Counted from the stretch's first letter, positions 34,865 to 45,000 are shown. The stretch is DNA of 64,000 nucleotides from Nostoc sphaeroides (GCF_003443655.1 NZ_CP031941.1:4648501-4712500), one strand, 5' to 3'. Notes: a model not told the origin generated them from the letters alone. Translations and numbers: made by a program.

Positions 34865-35782
34865 ATGGATTTATTGCGATCGCTGCCACTTGGACTTTAT
34901 TTAGAACAACCTCAAACTTGGCTGCATAAAATCGATCCGCGAGTCAAGTTCGCCTGGTTGATGAGCTTTTTAACAAGCTATGTTTTAGCTAACAACTTTT
35001 GGCGGGTGCTGCTAGTTGTACTATTGATTCTTGCCACCTTGATTGCCAGAATTCCCCGGCGAGTATGGCAGCAGCAAATGGGTTGGCTATTAATGCTATC
35101 GTTTTTTGTCTTAGCGATCGGAGCTATCAGTCCTGATGCAATGGGTGTAGATTATCAGCAACGTCTCCCAGCTAATGAACAAATATTAACCCAGCCAGTA
35201 AACCCCAAAAATATTGTTCAAGAGCCAGCAAGTAATAGCAAATACAGCTATGTGCTATTTCACAAAGGGCCAGTCAAAGTAACTCGCCGCTCCTTGGATT
35301 TGGCTGTACGTCTGAGTACAATTATATTTACCGTAATTTACAGCACCAACCTGTATCTGCTGACAACTGCACCAGAAGAAATCACATCTGGCATAGAAAG
35401 CCTAATGCAACCCCTGCGACGCTTTAAGTTGCCTGTCACCGAAATTGCTTTAACTTTAACCTTATCCTTGCGCTTTATTCCCCTGGTTTTAGAAGAAGTG
35501 CAAAACTTATTTCGCTCTGTGATGACAAGGGCAATTAATTGGAAAAAGCTGGGATTGAAAGGAGGATTCAAAGTTTGGATGACAGTCGCAGAGAGACTGT
35601 TAGAAAATCTGCTCTTACGAGCCGATCAAATGGCGAATGCAATGATGGTGCGGGGTTTTACCAGTCCCAACGAGCATCGAGTCCAGTGGCATGATTTACG
35701 ATTTAAAGGGCGTGACTGGCTTGCGATCGCAACTTTAATTTTATTCTGGGGAATACGGTTAGCTATAGGAACTCAGGTCTAA
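34865..35782 (+). CDS. Energy-coupling factor transporter transmembrane protein (EcfT/CbiQ)
   Basis: 305 residues from the ATG at 34865. Five to six hydrophobic segments, and the cytoplasmic coupling motif AMMVRGFTSPNEHR (the Ala-x-x-x-Arg-Gly signature that contacts the ATPases). EcfT joins substrate-binding S-components to EcfA ATPases in vitamin or metal uptake. No EcfA or S component is adjacent. Twenty-two bases separate it from pabB, so the two may be co-transcribed. Confidence 0.88.
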   Translation: MDLLRSLPLGLYLEQPQTWLHKIDPRVKFAWLMSFLTSYVLANNFWRVLLVVLLILATLIARIPRRVWQQQMGWLLMLSFFVLAIGAISPDAMGVDYQQRLPANEQILTQPVNPKNIVQEPASNSKYSYVLFHKGPVKVTRRSLDLAVRLSTIIFTVIYSTNLYLLTTAPEEITSGIESLMQPLRRFKLPVTEIALTLTLSLRFIPLVLEEVQNLFRSVMTRAINWKKLGLKGGFKVWMTVAERLLENLLLRADQMANAMMVRGFTSPNEHRVQWHDLRFKGRDWLAIATLILFWGIRLAIGTQV

Positions 35783-35804
35783 TTTTGCAACGCTTATAAA
35801 CAGT

Positions 35805-37370
35805 ATGATCAAGGCTTGGTATTGGCGATCGCTACCCTTAGAAAAGCGCACAGGTTCGGAAGTTTTTGCTGCTCTTTTTCACCCCACCTCCGCACCGGGA
35901 ATTGCTACCCTACTCGAAAGTCCCTACCCAACGCCAATCGATCATCCCCAACTCAGTCGATATTCTATCTGTGCAGGCGCTCCTCGCCTAGTTGATGGCA
36001 TCCCCCAGATGTGGACACCAGAAGTAGGAGAAGTTTTTCCCTTCTTAGAAAATTTGTTGCAGCAAGGGATAGGGAGAGATGAGGGGAATGAGGAGCATGA
36101 GGTAGTATTTTCTTCCCCTGCTTCTACTGCTTCCCCATCTCCCCTACCTCCCCATCTCCCCTTCACCGGCGGTTGGTTAGGTTGGCTAGGCTACGATGTA
36201 GCATGGGAAATTGAACAGTTACCACGTCATAAAATTGATCCCCTACCATTTCCTATAGCTTTTTGGTATGAACCAGATTGTTTTGCTGTTTTGGATCACG
36301 CGCAACAAATTCTTTGGTTAGCCGTTAGTGATGCAAGTAAACTCGATGAGTTCCAGCACAAATTAGAGAACAGAAAAGGGGAGTTGGGGAACAAAGTAGA
36401 ATTTTCTCCCTCATCTCCCCCATCTCTCCCATCTCCCCCATCTCCCTCATCTCCTCAGTTTTTGACATCGCAATCAGATTATGAAACAGCTGTAAACCAG
36501 GCGAAAAAATATATTCAAGCTGGAGACATCTTTCAGGCAAATCTTTCATTGCGATTTCAAGCGTCTACATCGGCTTCTGGTTGGGAAATTTACCAAGCCT
36601 TGCAAAAAATCAATCCTTCTCCTTTTGCTAGCTATTGGCAGACGCCTTGGGGGGAAGTGATTAGTTGTTCGCCGGAACGGTTAGTAATGCTGCAAAATCG
36701 GCAAGCTGAAACCAGACCGATCGCCGGGACGCGATCGCGTGGTGTCACACTAGAACAAGATATGCAACTGGCACAAGATTTACTCAGCAACACCAAAGAA
36801 CGTGCAGAACACATCATGTTGGTGGATTTGGAACGCAATGATTTAGGGCGAGTTTGTGAATGGGGAACGGTTAGAGTTGACGAATTGCTGACAATTGAGC
36901 GATATAGCCATGTGATGCATCTTGTCAGCAACATCAAAGGTACTTTAAAAGGCGAATACACTCCCATTGATTTGATTCGTGCCACGTTTCCAGGTGGAAC
37001 AATCACAGGTTGTCCTAAAGTCCGTTGCATGGAAATTATTGAAGAATTAGAACCTGTGCGGCGCAGCTTGTTCTACGGTTCTTGCGGCTATTTAGATTGG
37101 CGTGGTCATTTAGATTTAAATATCTTAATCCGCACCCTCCTACTAGCCCCCGCGTCTCAAGAAGCAGGGGAAGCAGGGGAGGCAGGGGGAGTAAATTCTT
37201 CTTTATTTCCCCACTCAAGACTCATCCTCAAGCACTCAGGACTCAATATTGTCTGGGGACAAGTTGGCGCAGGAATTGTCGCAGACAGCGATCCTGAGAG
37301 AGAATGGTATGAATCTCTGCACAAAGCCCAGGCACAACTGGCAGCCCTGAAAATGCTAGAGAATCAATAG
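35805..37370 (+). CDS. pabB: Aminodeoxychorismate synthase component I (PabB-like), with repeat inserts
   Basis: 521 residues. The C-terminal chorismate-binding domain has RPIAGTRSRG, the ERAEHIMLVDLERNDLGRVC motif, FPGGTITGCPKVRCMEIIEE and a GAGIVADSDPEREW end. PGGTITG and PIAGTR point to PabB rather than TrpE (which has PAGTLSG); it would make aminodeoxychorismate for folate. Three Pro/Ser- or Gly/Glu-rich stretches (about residues 90-119, 190-219 and 444-468) interrupt the N-terminal and C-terminal parts; their DNA is the CTCCCTCATCTCCC-type intergenic repeat. The frame is kept through all three. Confidence 0.85.
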   Translation: MIKAWYWRSLPLEKRTGSEVFAALFHPTSAPGIATLLESPYPTPIDHPQLSRYSICAGAPRLVDGIPQMWTPEVGEVFPFLENLLQQGIGRDEGNEEHEVVFSSPASTASPSPLPPHLPFTGGWLGWLGYDVAWEIEQLPRHKIDPLPFPIAFWYEPDCFAVLDHAQQILWLAVSDASKLDEFQHKLENRKGELGNKVEFSPSSPPSLPSPPSPSSPQFLTSQSDYETAVNQAKKYIQAGDIFQANLSLRFQASTSASGWEIYQALQKINPSPFASYWQTPWGEVISCSPERLVMLQNRQAETRPIAGTRSRGVTLEQDMQLAQDLLSNTKERAEHIMLVDLERNDLGRVCEWGTVRVDELLTIERYSHVMHLVSNIKGTLKGEYTPIDLIRATFPGGTITGCPKVRCMEIIEELEPVRRSLFYGSCGYLDWRGHLDLNILIRTLLLAPASQEAGEAGEAGGVNSSLFPHSRLILKHSGLNIVWGQVGAGIVADSDPEREWYESLHKAQAQLAALKMLENQ

Positions 37371-37403
37371 GGAGTAGGGAGTAGGGAGTAGGGAGTAGGT
37401 TAT

Positions 37404-37547
37404 TGGGACTTCCAAGTAAAAAAATATTCCATTGCTATTGTTCACTGTTGACCGTTGACGGTTCACGAGTTTTCAGTCAACAGTCAATAGTCAACAGTCA
37501 ACAGTCAACGACTTTAATGTGGAATAATTTATTTTTTGGAGTTCCCA
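37404..37547. repeat. Hairpin element family, copy e (5 heptads, reversed)
   Basis: Longest copy, 144 bp; five AGTCAAC-type heptads, one changed to AGTCAAT. Ends TGGGACTTCC / GGAGTTCCCA. Preceded by GTAGGGA heptads that follow the pabB stop. Confidence 0.85.
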
Positions 37548-38149
37548 TTAGTTATTCTTTCTTCCCCTGCTCCCCCTGCTTCCCCTGCTCCCTCATCTCC
37601 CCACTCCCAATTTTGTGCCATTTTGCGACAGTTGTGGCAGTATGGAAAGAAGTTGAAAAGTTAGCTGTTGCAGTTGGGAATTTCAAAGGGTGTTTTCCAT
37701 CGCTACGCTAAACTTCCAATAAGAGGGTCAGGACTGTTTTGTGCCTTGTGCCGCCAGGTTGGTGTATTTGAGTCACCACATAAGGCAAAATCTATCGGCA
37801 AGCCTCTACTCTTCGAGTCTACGCTTCGCGTTTCATGTTGTACCATTGCGCTTCACTACCACTAGTACAGGTTGGCAAAAATCAGCCTATCATTTCAAAA
37901 CAGCCAGAAAGCCCAAAATTAAAGCAAGCATAACTTTCGACACTTCGACTTCGCTCAGTGTTAACTTTTGACTTCCACCTTGCGGTACTAGCTTCATCTG
38001 CCCATTAGAAACTAGATCAAGGTCTTCGCAACCGCAGTTTTGCATTTTAAGCAAATATTCTGGCGAAAGAAGGTATTATCGTCTGAATGTTTGGAATTCA
38101 TTGCGAAAAGATATATATACTCCCACCTTGACTACACCTTGACTCTTAA
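37548..38149. other. Intergenic region with repeat pieces
   Basis: No gene recognised. It holds TCCCCCTGCTTCCCCTGCTC repeats, ACTTCGACTTCGCTCAGTG (also seen inside the XPB tail near 4240) and, at 37885-37925, an inverted match to GGGCTTTCTGGCTGT... near 17065. No convincing promoter for pipX could be singled out. Confidence 0.4.
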
Positions 38150-38428
38150 ATGAATCCAGAAAACGCAGAAACTTACATAAACCATCCAACTTGGGGTTTA
38201 CTTTACAAAATCTGTATGGTTGATGACAACCAGGATTTGTTCACCACACTTTATGCCCAGCGCTTGTTTTTTTTGGTCGCAAATGACGTTAAAGGTGTTA
38301 AATTCCAGTCTCTAGGACGGACTGAGGCGAGAATGATGTTGGAAAATCGCTTACGTACCCTGCGGCGCAGTGGACAATCTCAGGAGTACGATCAACTTCA
38401 GAGTGTTTTCCAACGCACCTTCCAATGA
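38150..38428 (+). CDS. pipX: PipX, NtcA co-activator and PII partner
   Basis: 92 residues. ETYINHPTWGLLYKICMVDD is the N-terminal Tudor-like domain that PII (GlnB) and NtcA compete for; the C-terminal helices carry RTEARMMLENRLRTLRRSG. PipX carries nitrogen/carbon status from PII to NtcA, which in turn controls heterocyst and nitrogen genes. The stop overlaps the next start by four bases (ATGA), so pipX and pipY are translationally coupled. Confidence 0.95.
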   Translation: MNPENAETYINHPTWGLLYKICMVDDNQDLFTTLYAQRLFFLVANDVKGVKFQSLGRTEARMMLENRLRTLRRSGQSQEYDQLQSVFQRTFQ

Positions 38429-39114
38429 ATAGTTCGATTTCCGAACGTATTGTTTCCATTCGTTCCTCCCTGCCAACTTCAGTCAAACTGATTGCTGTTA
38501 GCAAGCAAGTTCCTGCCCAGGCCATTCGGTCTGCCTATAATGCAGGAATTCGTGATTTCGCGGAGAGTCGTATCCAAGAAGCCGCCAGCAAACAAGCCGA
38601 GTTGCAAGACTTACCGGATATTACCTGGCACTTTATTGGACATTTGCAAAGCAATAAAGCCAAAAAAGCCATCGAACAATTCCCTTGGATTCACTCCGTC
38701 GATAACTTGAAGCTGGCACAGCGCTTAGATCAATTGGCGCAACAGCTAGGAGTGAGTCCCCAGGTTTGCCTGCAAGTGAAAATTCTCCCCGATCCCAACA
38801 AGTCTGGTTGGAGTGTGCCAGAACTTTTGGCTGATTTACCCACACTCAATCAATACAAAAGTTTACAAATTCAAGGTTTGATGACAATTCCACCTTCAGG
38901 ATTAAATGATTCGGAAATTTTGAATGTATTTAATCTCAATCGTGAGCTAGCAAAGAAAATAAGAGAGCAAAACTGGTCGCACATTAAAATGCAGCACCTG
39001 TCTATGGGTATGTCAGGCGACTACGAACTGGCAGTGCAAGCAGGCGCAACGATGGTACGATTAGGAACAATTTTGTTTGGCGATCGCCAGACAGCCTTTG
39101 ATTATCAGCCTTGA
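38425..39114 (+). CDS. pipY: PipY, PLP-binding protein of the YggS/COG0325 family
   Basis: 229 residues. VKLIAVSKQVPAQAIRSAYN holds the Lys that binds pyridoxal phosphate, then FAESRIQEAASK, WHFIGHLQSNKAKKAI, SVDNLKLAQRL and the end MGMSGDYELAVQAGATMVRLG. Family members keep PLP homeostasis and affect amino/keto acid pools. Coupled to pipX by a 4-bp overlap as in other cyanobacteria; sepF follows, as yggS-sepF does in Gram-positive bacteria. Confidence 0.95.
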   Translation: MNSSISERIVSIRSSLPTSVKLIAVSKQVPAQAIRSAYNAGIRDFAESRIQEAASKQAELQDLPDITWHFIGHLQSNKAKKAIEQFPWIHSVDNLKLAQRLDQLAQQLGVSPQVCLQVKILPDPNKSGWSVPELLADLPTLNQYKSLQIQGLMTIPPSGLNDSEILNVFNLNRELAKKIREQNWSHIKMQHLSMGMSGDYELAVQAGATMVRLGTILFGDRQTAFDYQP

Positions 39115-39476
39115 TCTTCAGTATTAATAGAGATCAGGATTTGATGACAAGAATTTTGTAACAAACTGGTGCAATTAGAAACAAAGGATATAGTATTGAC
39201 AAAAGCAATCGCTAAGGGGAAATGGGGTAAAAAGAGCTTTCCTTCGGACAAACCTTAGGATATAATTTTAACTCATTATTATGTTTAGGCGATGCACAGA
39301 CCTTTGCAAAAAGTGTCAGTTCATCGTCATAAGCCGTAATATGGGTCACAAATAGCAATATACTTGCTGTAGTATCCACCGATGTAGCGTAGTTCAACGC
39401 CGTAGGCATCGCTCCTACTCAATCAATCCTAAGCCAAGTCAATACAGGCTATTCGCACCAGGAGAGTACACAGACA
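39115..39476. other. Intergenic region upstream of sepF
   Basis: 362 bp, AT-rich, with no gene or repeat element that I can name. The sequence GTAGTATCCACCGATGTAGC with CGCCGTAGGCATCGCTCC near 39370-39410 resembles dispersed fragments elsewhere (e.g. 14940). Confidence 0.35.
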
Positions 39477-40079
39477 ATGAACAATATATTTTCCAAACTC
39501 AGAGACTTTGTGGGTCTAAATGAGCAAGTGGAATACGAATATTACGAAGAAGAACCAGATAGAGATAATAATTACCAAAATCTGTATCAGCAAGAAAATC
39601 CCCAACCAGCAGCACCACAAGAAAACCCAGCCGCTCAAAATCGACGCTGGCGGGAACCAGTGCCTACAATGGGAGATGAAATCGCAGCAGGTTCAAAGCC
39701 AATGGGGAATGTGATTGGTATGCCAGGAGCAATTAACGGAATTTCGGAAGTTTTAGTACTCGAACCACGCACCTTTGAAGAAATGCCCCAGGCAATTCAA
39801 GCGTTGCGCGAACGCAAGTCAGTAGTATTAAATCTGACAATAATGGATCCAGATCAAGCTCAACGAGCAGTAGATTTTGTTGCAGGTGGTACTTACGCAC
39901 TAGATGGACATCAAGAGCGCATCGGTGAGAGCATCTTCTTGTTTACGCCAAGCTGTGTCCAAGTTAGCACCCAAGGTGGCGTTCTTCATGAAGTACCACA
40001 ACCGCCAACCCGTTCCTCTCGTCCTACAGGTTCTCCCAATCAAACCTGGGGCAACGAAACTAACCGGATGGCACAATAA
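39477..40079 (+). CDS. sepF: Cell division protein SepF
   Basis: 200 residues. N-terminal amphipathic membrane-binding helix (MNNIFSKLRDFVGL), acidic/Gln-rich linker, then the SepF core (VLVLEPRTFEEMPQAIQALR, VVLNLTIMDPDQAQRAVDFV, GGTYALDGHQERIGESIFLF) and a short Pro/Thr tail. It ties FtsZ to the membrane at the septum. Own GGAG at 39462-39465, twelve bases before the ATG. Confidence 0.95.
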   Translation: MNNIFSKLRDFVGLNEQVEYEYYEEEPDRDNNYQNLYQQENPQPAAPQENPAAQNRRWREPVPTMGDEIAAGSKPMGNVIGMPGAINGISEVLVLEPRTFEEMPQAIQALRERKSVVLNLTIMDPDQAQRAVDFVAGGTYALDGHQERIGESIFLFTPSCVQVSTQGGVLHEVPQPPTRSSRPTGSPNQTWGNETNRMAQ

Positions 40080-40186
40080 AGTTAAATTAGTTGTTACTCC
40101 TTTGTCATTTGTCATTAGTCCTGGGTTTTGATAATAGTGACAAATGACTAATGACAAACGACGAATGACTAATGACTAATTGATCA

Positions 40187-41005
40187 ATGACTATGAAATT
40201 TGGCTTAATTGGTGGCGGGGTAATGGGAGAAGCGCTCTTATCCCGCCTTATTGCGCGTGGAATTTATCAATCATCAGAAGTCATAGTTAGCGAACCGCTA
40301 TCTTCACGGCTAGATTTTTTAAAACAGCAATACGATGTTGCTGTGACGACAGATAATAGCGAGGTTTTCACCCAAGTAAAAGAAGTTGTCTTTTTGGCAG
40401 TAAAACCGCAAGTGTTTAGCGCGATCGCTCAAGAATTAACAGATATTGATATTCTTAATAGAGAACATTCACCCCTAATTATTTCTATATTGGCGGGTGT
40501 GCCTTTGACTCAGCTAGAAGCTGCATTTGTGCAATTGCCAGTTATTAGAGCAATGCCCAACACCCCAGCAACAGTGGGGGCGGGAATTACCGCCATTTGT
40601 TCAGGTGCATACACCAATGCCAAGCACCAGCAAATAGCACAGCGAGTTTTTTCTGCTGTGGGGGAAGTAGTAGAAGTCTCAGAAGGGCTGATGGATGCAG
40701 TCACAGGGCTATCTGGTAGCGGCCCGGCTTACGTGGCGCTGTTGGTAGAAGCACTTGCTGATGGCGGAGTATCCGCAGGTTTACCTAGAGCAATTGCCAA
40801 TCAACTAGCCTTGCAAACCGTACTAGGAACAGCGAAACTGTTACATGAAACCAAAATGCACCCAGCAGAACTCAAAGATCGCGTTACCAGTCCCGGTGGT
40901 ACAACCATTGCCGGAATTGCCAAGCTAGAACAGGCAGGATTTCGTTCAGCTTTAATAGAAGCAGTTAAAGCTGCCACAGAGCGATCGCAAGAACTGGGAA
41001 AATAA
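40187..41005 (+). CDS. proC: Pyrroline-5-carboxylate reductase
   Basis: 272 residues. N-terminal Rossmann motif FGLIGGGVMGEALLSRL, VKPQV, RAMPNTPATVGAGIT and C-terminal LSGSGPAYVALLVEALADGG, DRVTSPGGTTIAGI. Last step of proline synthesis, NAD(P)H-dependent. An ATG two codons later is an equal start candidate. Follows sepF after a short ATTAGTCATTTGTCA hairpin repeat. Confidence 0.96.
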   Translation: MTMKFGLIGGGVMGEALLSRLIARGIYQSSEVIVSEPLSSRLDFLKQQYDVAVTTDNSEVFTQVKEVVFLAVKPQVFSAIAQELTDIDILNREHSPLIISILAGVPLTQLEAAFVQLPVIRAMPNTPATVGAGITAICSGAYTNAKHQQIAQRVFSAVGEVVEVSEGLMDAVTGLSGSGPAYVALLVEALADGGVSAGLPRAIANQLALQTVLGTAKLLHETKMHPAELKDRVTSPGGTTIAGIAKLEQAGFRSALIEAVKAATERSQELGK

Positions 41006-41170
41006 AGTTAGGAGTTAGGAGTTATGAGTTATGAGCTATTGAGCTATTGAGTTATGAGTTATGAGTTATGAACTATTGAGTTAGGAGTTATGAGCTATTG
41101 AGTTATGAGTTATGAGTTTTAACTTCTAACTCTTCACTCCTCACTCCTAACTTATAACTTATAACCTAAC
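41006..41170. repeat. TTATGAG / TTAGGAG heptad array
   Basis: About 150 bp of mixed heptads (GAGTTAT, GAGCTAT, GAGTTAG) followed by the inverse CTCCTAA units. Confidence 0.75.
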
Positions 41171-41226
41171 GAAGTTGACAAAAGACTCGTTAATATAGTA
41201 AACAATCTGGTTGCAAATGTGATTGA

Positions 41227-43905
41227 GTGAATTATCCTGCACCGTCTCCAGAACTTGACTTAGGGTCTATATTTCCCTTTGATCTGGATCAGTTTCAAAA
41301 AGAAGCGATCGCGTCCCTAAACGCCGGACGCTCCGTAGTCGTATGTGCGCCCACCGGTTCCGGCAAAACATTAGTTGGGGAATACGCCATTTATCGCGCC
41401 CTGGCGCGAGGAAAACGTGTATTTTACACGACTCCCCTAAAGGCGCTGTCAAATCAAAAATTACGTGACTTTCGAGAAAAATTCGGGTTTGATCAAGTCG
41501 GACTGTTAACTGGAGATGCCTCCATTCACAGGGATGCACCGATTTTGGTGATGACCACAGAAATTTTCCGAAATATGCTCTATGGCACACCCATTGGACA
41601 AGTTGGCATCTCATTGGTAGACGTTGAAGCCGTGATCCTGGATGAGTGCCACTACATGAACGATCGCCAGCGCGGTACCGTTTGGGAAGAATCAATCATC
41701 TATTGTCCTCGGGAAGTCCAACTGGCAGCCCTCTCAGCAACGGTTGCCAACAGCGATCAACTCACCGATTGGCTAAATCGCGTTCACGGCCCAACAGACC
41801 TGATTTACTCCGATTTTCGCCCAGTCCCCTTGGAATTTCACTTTTGCAATCCCAAAGGGTTATTTCCCCTGCTGAATGATAGCAAAACCAAAATTAACCC
41901 CCGCCTTATTCAGAAGAAGAAGGCCAGAGGCACAGAAAGGGAGAGGGGGAGAAGTGGTAGACCTGAAGCTCCTGGAATCATTTTTACCTTGAGCCAGTTA
42001 GAGCAACGGGATATGCTACCAGCGATTTACTTTATCTTCAGCCGCCGGGGATGCGATAAAGCCGTGGCGGAAGTAGGGGATTTATGGCTGGTAAATAATG
42101 AAGAATCCCAGATTTTGCGGCAACAGATTGATAACTTTTTAGCCCGCAATCCCGAAGCAGGGCGTTCTGGACAAATTGCCCCCCTATACCGGGGAATTGC
42201 TGCCCACCACGCCGGAATTTTACCTGCTTGGAAAGCATTAGTAGAAGAACTATTTCAGCAGGGGCTGATTAAAGTAGTATTCGCCACCGAAACACTAGCG
42301 GCTGGAATTAATATGCCTGCCCGGACAACGGTAATTTCTACCCTTTCCAAGCGTACCGATACTGGACACCGCTTGTTAAATGCTTCCGAATTCTTGCAAA
42401 TGGCGGGACGAGCAGGCCGCCGGGGGATGGATAAACAAGGTCATGTCGTGACAGTCCAAACTCCCTTTGAAGGAGCCAAAGAAGCGGCGTATTTGGGAAC
42501 ATCCAAGCCAGACCCCCTTGTAAGCCAGTTTACGCCCAGTTATGGCATGGTACTCAACCTGCTGCAAACACACACCCTAGAGCAAACCAGGGAACTGATA
42601 GAACGCAGTTTTGGGCAGTACATGGCCACCTTGCATTTACGGCCAGAATACGATGAGATTGCTGAACTGCAAAAACAATTAGCTCAACTTCATGAGCAAA
42701 TCGCCGCAGTTGATGAAAATGAACTGGCTATTTATGAGAAATTGCGGCAACGCCTAAAAGTGGAACGCCAGATATTGAAAACCTTGCAAGAGCAAGCGCA
42801 GGAAGATAGACAAGAAGAATTGGGGATGATGTTGGGCTTTGCAGTGTCAGGAACTCTGTTGAGTCTCAAGGGCAAAAATATCACAGTATCTACACCCGTA
42901 ACCGCAGTTTTAGTGGGCAAATCGCCTGGTTCTGGTCAAGCTCCTTACTTGGTATGCTTGGGACACGATAACCGCTGGTATGTGGCAACAATAGGGGATG
43001 TAGTCGATTTGTATGCCGAACTGCCGCGAATTGAAGTGCCACCTGATATCCTGCCACCGCCAGAGATGCCTTTGAAGCCAGGACAGTCGCGCCGGGGTAC
43101 TCAAGAAACATTTGCGATCGCTACCCGTATTCCCAATCCGGTAGAATCTTTGAATCTGGCACCAGAAGTAGCAGAACAACTCAGTCGCACTGCTGCCATC
43201 CAAGAGCAATTAGAAGCTCATCCCCTACATCAATCAGGCAATGCTGCCACGCTTTTCAAGCGCCGCGCCCGCTATGTTGAACTAGAAGCCGAACTTGAAC
43301 AGTTGCAAGAGCAAGTAGAGCAACAGTCACAACGTCATTGGGAAGAATTTCTCAATTTAATCTTAATTCTGCAACACTTTGGCGCTTTAGATAACTTAGT
43401 GCCCACAGTACTAGGGCGAATTGCTGCCGCCATTCGAGGCGAGAATGAATTGTGGTTGGGTTTAGTATTCGCTAGTGGTGAATTGGACAACTTAGATCCG
43501 CATCATTTAGCCGCCGCCGCCGCCGGTTTGGTGATGGAAACGCCCCGCCCAGATAGCAAGGTTAACTTTGAGCTTAGTAATGAAGTTGCAGAAGCCCTAG
43601 CAAAATTGCGGGGAATTCGCCGCCAAATGTTCCAACTACAACGGCGGTATAATGTAGCATTGCCTATATGGTTGGAGTTTGAGTTAATTGCGATCGTCGA
43701 ACAATGGGCGCTGGGAATGGAGTGGATAGAACTCTGCGAGAACACCACTTTGGATGAAGGCGATGTGGTAAGAATTTTACGGCGGACGTTGGATTTATTA
43801 TCGCAAATACCCCACGTTCCACATTTGCCAGACTCTTTTCAGCGTAATGCCCATCGGGCGATGCAGTTGATTGATAGATTCCCTGTAAATGAGGTGGTTG
43901 AATAA
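41227..43905 (+). CDS. Ski2/Mtr4-like DExH-box RNA helicase
   Basis: 892 residues from a GTG (no suitable ATG before motif I). APTGSGKTLV (Walker A), TTPLKALSNQK, LDECHYMND, LSATV, then ETLAAGINMPARTTV and QMAGRAGRRGMD of the second domain, and a C-terminal DSHCT-type region (EWIELCENTTLDEGDVVRIL). This family is found in all cyanobacteria and plastids and acts on RNA, probably in turnover. A short basic insert near residue 230-250 (KKARGTERERGRSG) may be another repeat-derived stretch, less clearly than elsewhere. Confidence 0.92.
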   Translation: MNYPAPSPELDLGSIFPFDLDQFQKEAIASLNAGRSVVVCAPTGSGKTLVGEYAIYRALARGKRVFYTTPLKALSNQKLRDFREKFGFDQVGLLTGDASIHRDAPILVMTTEIFRNMLYGTPIGQVGISLVDVEAVILDECHYMNDRQRGTVWEESIIYCPREVQLAALSATVANSDQLTDWLNRVHGPTDLIYSDFRPVPLEFHFCNPKGLFPLLNDSKTKINPRLIQKKKARGTERERGRSGRPEAPGIIFTLSQLEQRDMLPAIYFIFSRRGCDKAVAEVGDLWLVNNEESQILRQQIDNFLARNPEAGRSGQIAPLYRGIAAHHAGILPAWKALVEELFQQGLIKVVFATETLAAGINMPARTTVISTLSKRTDTGHRLLNASEFLQMAGRAGRRGMDKQGHVVTVQTPFEGAKEAAYLGTSKPDPLVSQFTPSYGMVLNLLQTHTLEQTRELIERSFGQYMATLHLRPEYDEIAELQKQLAQLHEQIAAVDENELAIYEKLRQRLKVERQILKTLQEQAQEDRQEELGMMLGFAVSGTLLSLKGKNITVSTPVTAVLVGKSPGSGQAPYLVCLGHDNRWYVATIGDVVDLYAELPRIEVPPDILPPPEMPLKPGQSRRGTQETFAIATRIPNPVESLNLAPEVAEQLSRTAAIQEQLEAHPLHQSGNAATLFKRRARYVELEAELEQLQEQVEQQSQRHWEEFLNLILILQHFGALDNLVPTVLGRIAAAIRGENELWLGLVFASGELDNLDPHHLAAAAAGLVMETPRPDSKVNFELSNEVAEALAKLRGIRRQMFQLQRRYNVALPIWLEFELIAIVEQWALGMEWIELCENTTLDEGDVVRILRRTLDLLSQIPHVPHLPDSFQRNAHRAMQLIDRFPVNEVVE

Positions 43906-43924
43906 ACAGGACGCTTTTACAGCA

Positions 43925-44056
43925 ATACGCTTGGGTTAAGAAGAATAGTAGGTTGGGTTGAGCTTAAGCGTTACCCAACAAAGCCTTAAAAATGTTGGGT
44001 TTCGTTTCTCAACCCAACCTACGCTAGTTTTAGTTTTTAGCCTTAACCCAAGCCTA
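43925..44056. repeat. GCTTGGGTTAAG MITE-like element
   Basis: Inverted termini ATACGCTTGGGTTAAG / CTTAACCCAAGCCTAT around an interior with nested GTAGGTTGGGTTGAG / CTCAACCCAACCTAC and TAAGCGTTACCCAAC arms. 132 bp, no coding. Confidence 0.7.
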
Positions 44057-44419
44057 TTGGCTTTTACAGAGTATTTGATAATTCCTGTGCGTCTTTTCCT
44101 TTCAGGACTTATGCAAAACTAGACACAGTAGGGGCAATTCATGAATTGCCCCTACTACCACAAGAATGAATTTAGATTTGACTAAATAAGAGTAGTAAGC
44201 TGACACGCATTTAAATTTGATAATTTAGCGCCTGAACCGCTTTGCTGCCTTAGATTGCCTTGTAAAACTAGATGACGAACAGCTTACAATGTCCAAGCTA
44301 GTCATGAAAAGTTTGTAGTAATCACAAGCGTGCTTAGAAGATAAGGACTAAAGTCCTTACTACGAACTTACTTACCCATTAATTTAAACTTGACAGACTA
44401 GTAGTAGTATTTAGGTGAA
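44057..44419. other. Intergenic region with palindromes
   Basis: Perfect 28-bp palindrome GTAGGGGCAATTC at 44128 with its complement ending at 44155, and AAGGACTAAAGTCCTTACTA near 44343. The minus-strand sequence just past the tnpB fragment (GTGGGTAGTTCACC) is a likely IS right end. Confidence 0.5.
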
Positions 44420-45000
44420 CTACCCACACTGACTTGGAGTACCAAGTACAGTGTCGGCTTCTGTACTCATAGGCGAGTGCCGCAACTTAGACTTTCGTCC
44501 GAGCTTTGGTCTTACCTCCCCTCCTACAGCAGAGACGGCTGAACCTTCCGCCTTTATCCCTACGTCGGAGATCAGGGCAAGCATTCTGATACCCTCTGAT
44601 CTAATGTTCTGCGCGGCGTTCACGTCACGCGAATGATGAGTATGACAATGAGGACAAGTCCACTCACGGACATCCAACGGCATCTCACCTATTTGATAGA
44701 AACAATTAGAGCAAAGCTTGGAACTGGGGAACCATCTATCAATCTCAACTAACTTTCCACTTCTGCGTTCTAGCTTGTAAGCTAAAAAGTTGATGAATGT
44801 TCCCCAACCCACATCAGATATTGATTTGGCCAATTTGTGATTACGAACCATGCCCTTGACATTAAGATTTTCTACTATGACAGCTTGGCTATCGCTGACC
44901 AACTTGTAACTAAGTTTATGTAGAAAATCTTGCCTTGAGTTACTAACTCGCTCGTACACCTTGGCAGCAACTCTTCTATATCTATTATATATTGTGGTAA
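44420..45000 (-). pseudogene. TnpB C-terminal fragment
   Basis: From a codon run starting near 45000 (YNRYRRVAAKVYERVSNSRQ) to the stop at 44420. It keeps the second catalytic Glu (VIVENLNVKGM), the zinc ribbon CSNC...CPHC and the last Asp (SRDVNAAQNIR), but the N-terminal domain and first RuvC Asp are missing. It is from a different TnpB subgroup than the intact copy at 31782 (tail ends GTPSQCG and a different right-end hairpin). An internal ATG at 44959 opens a 179-residue frame, unlikely to be functional. Confidence 0.8.
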
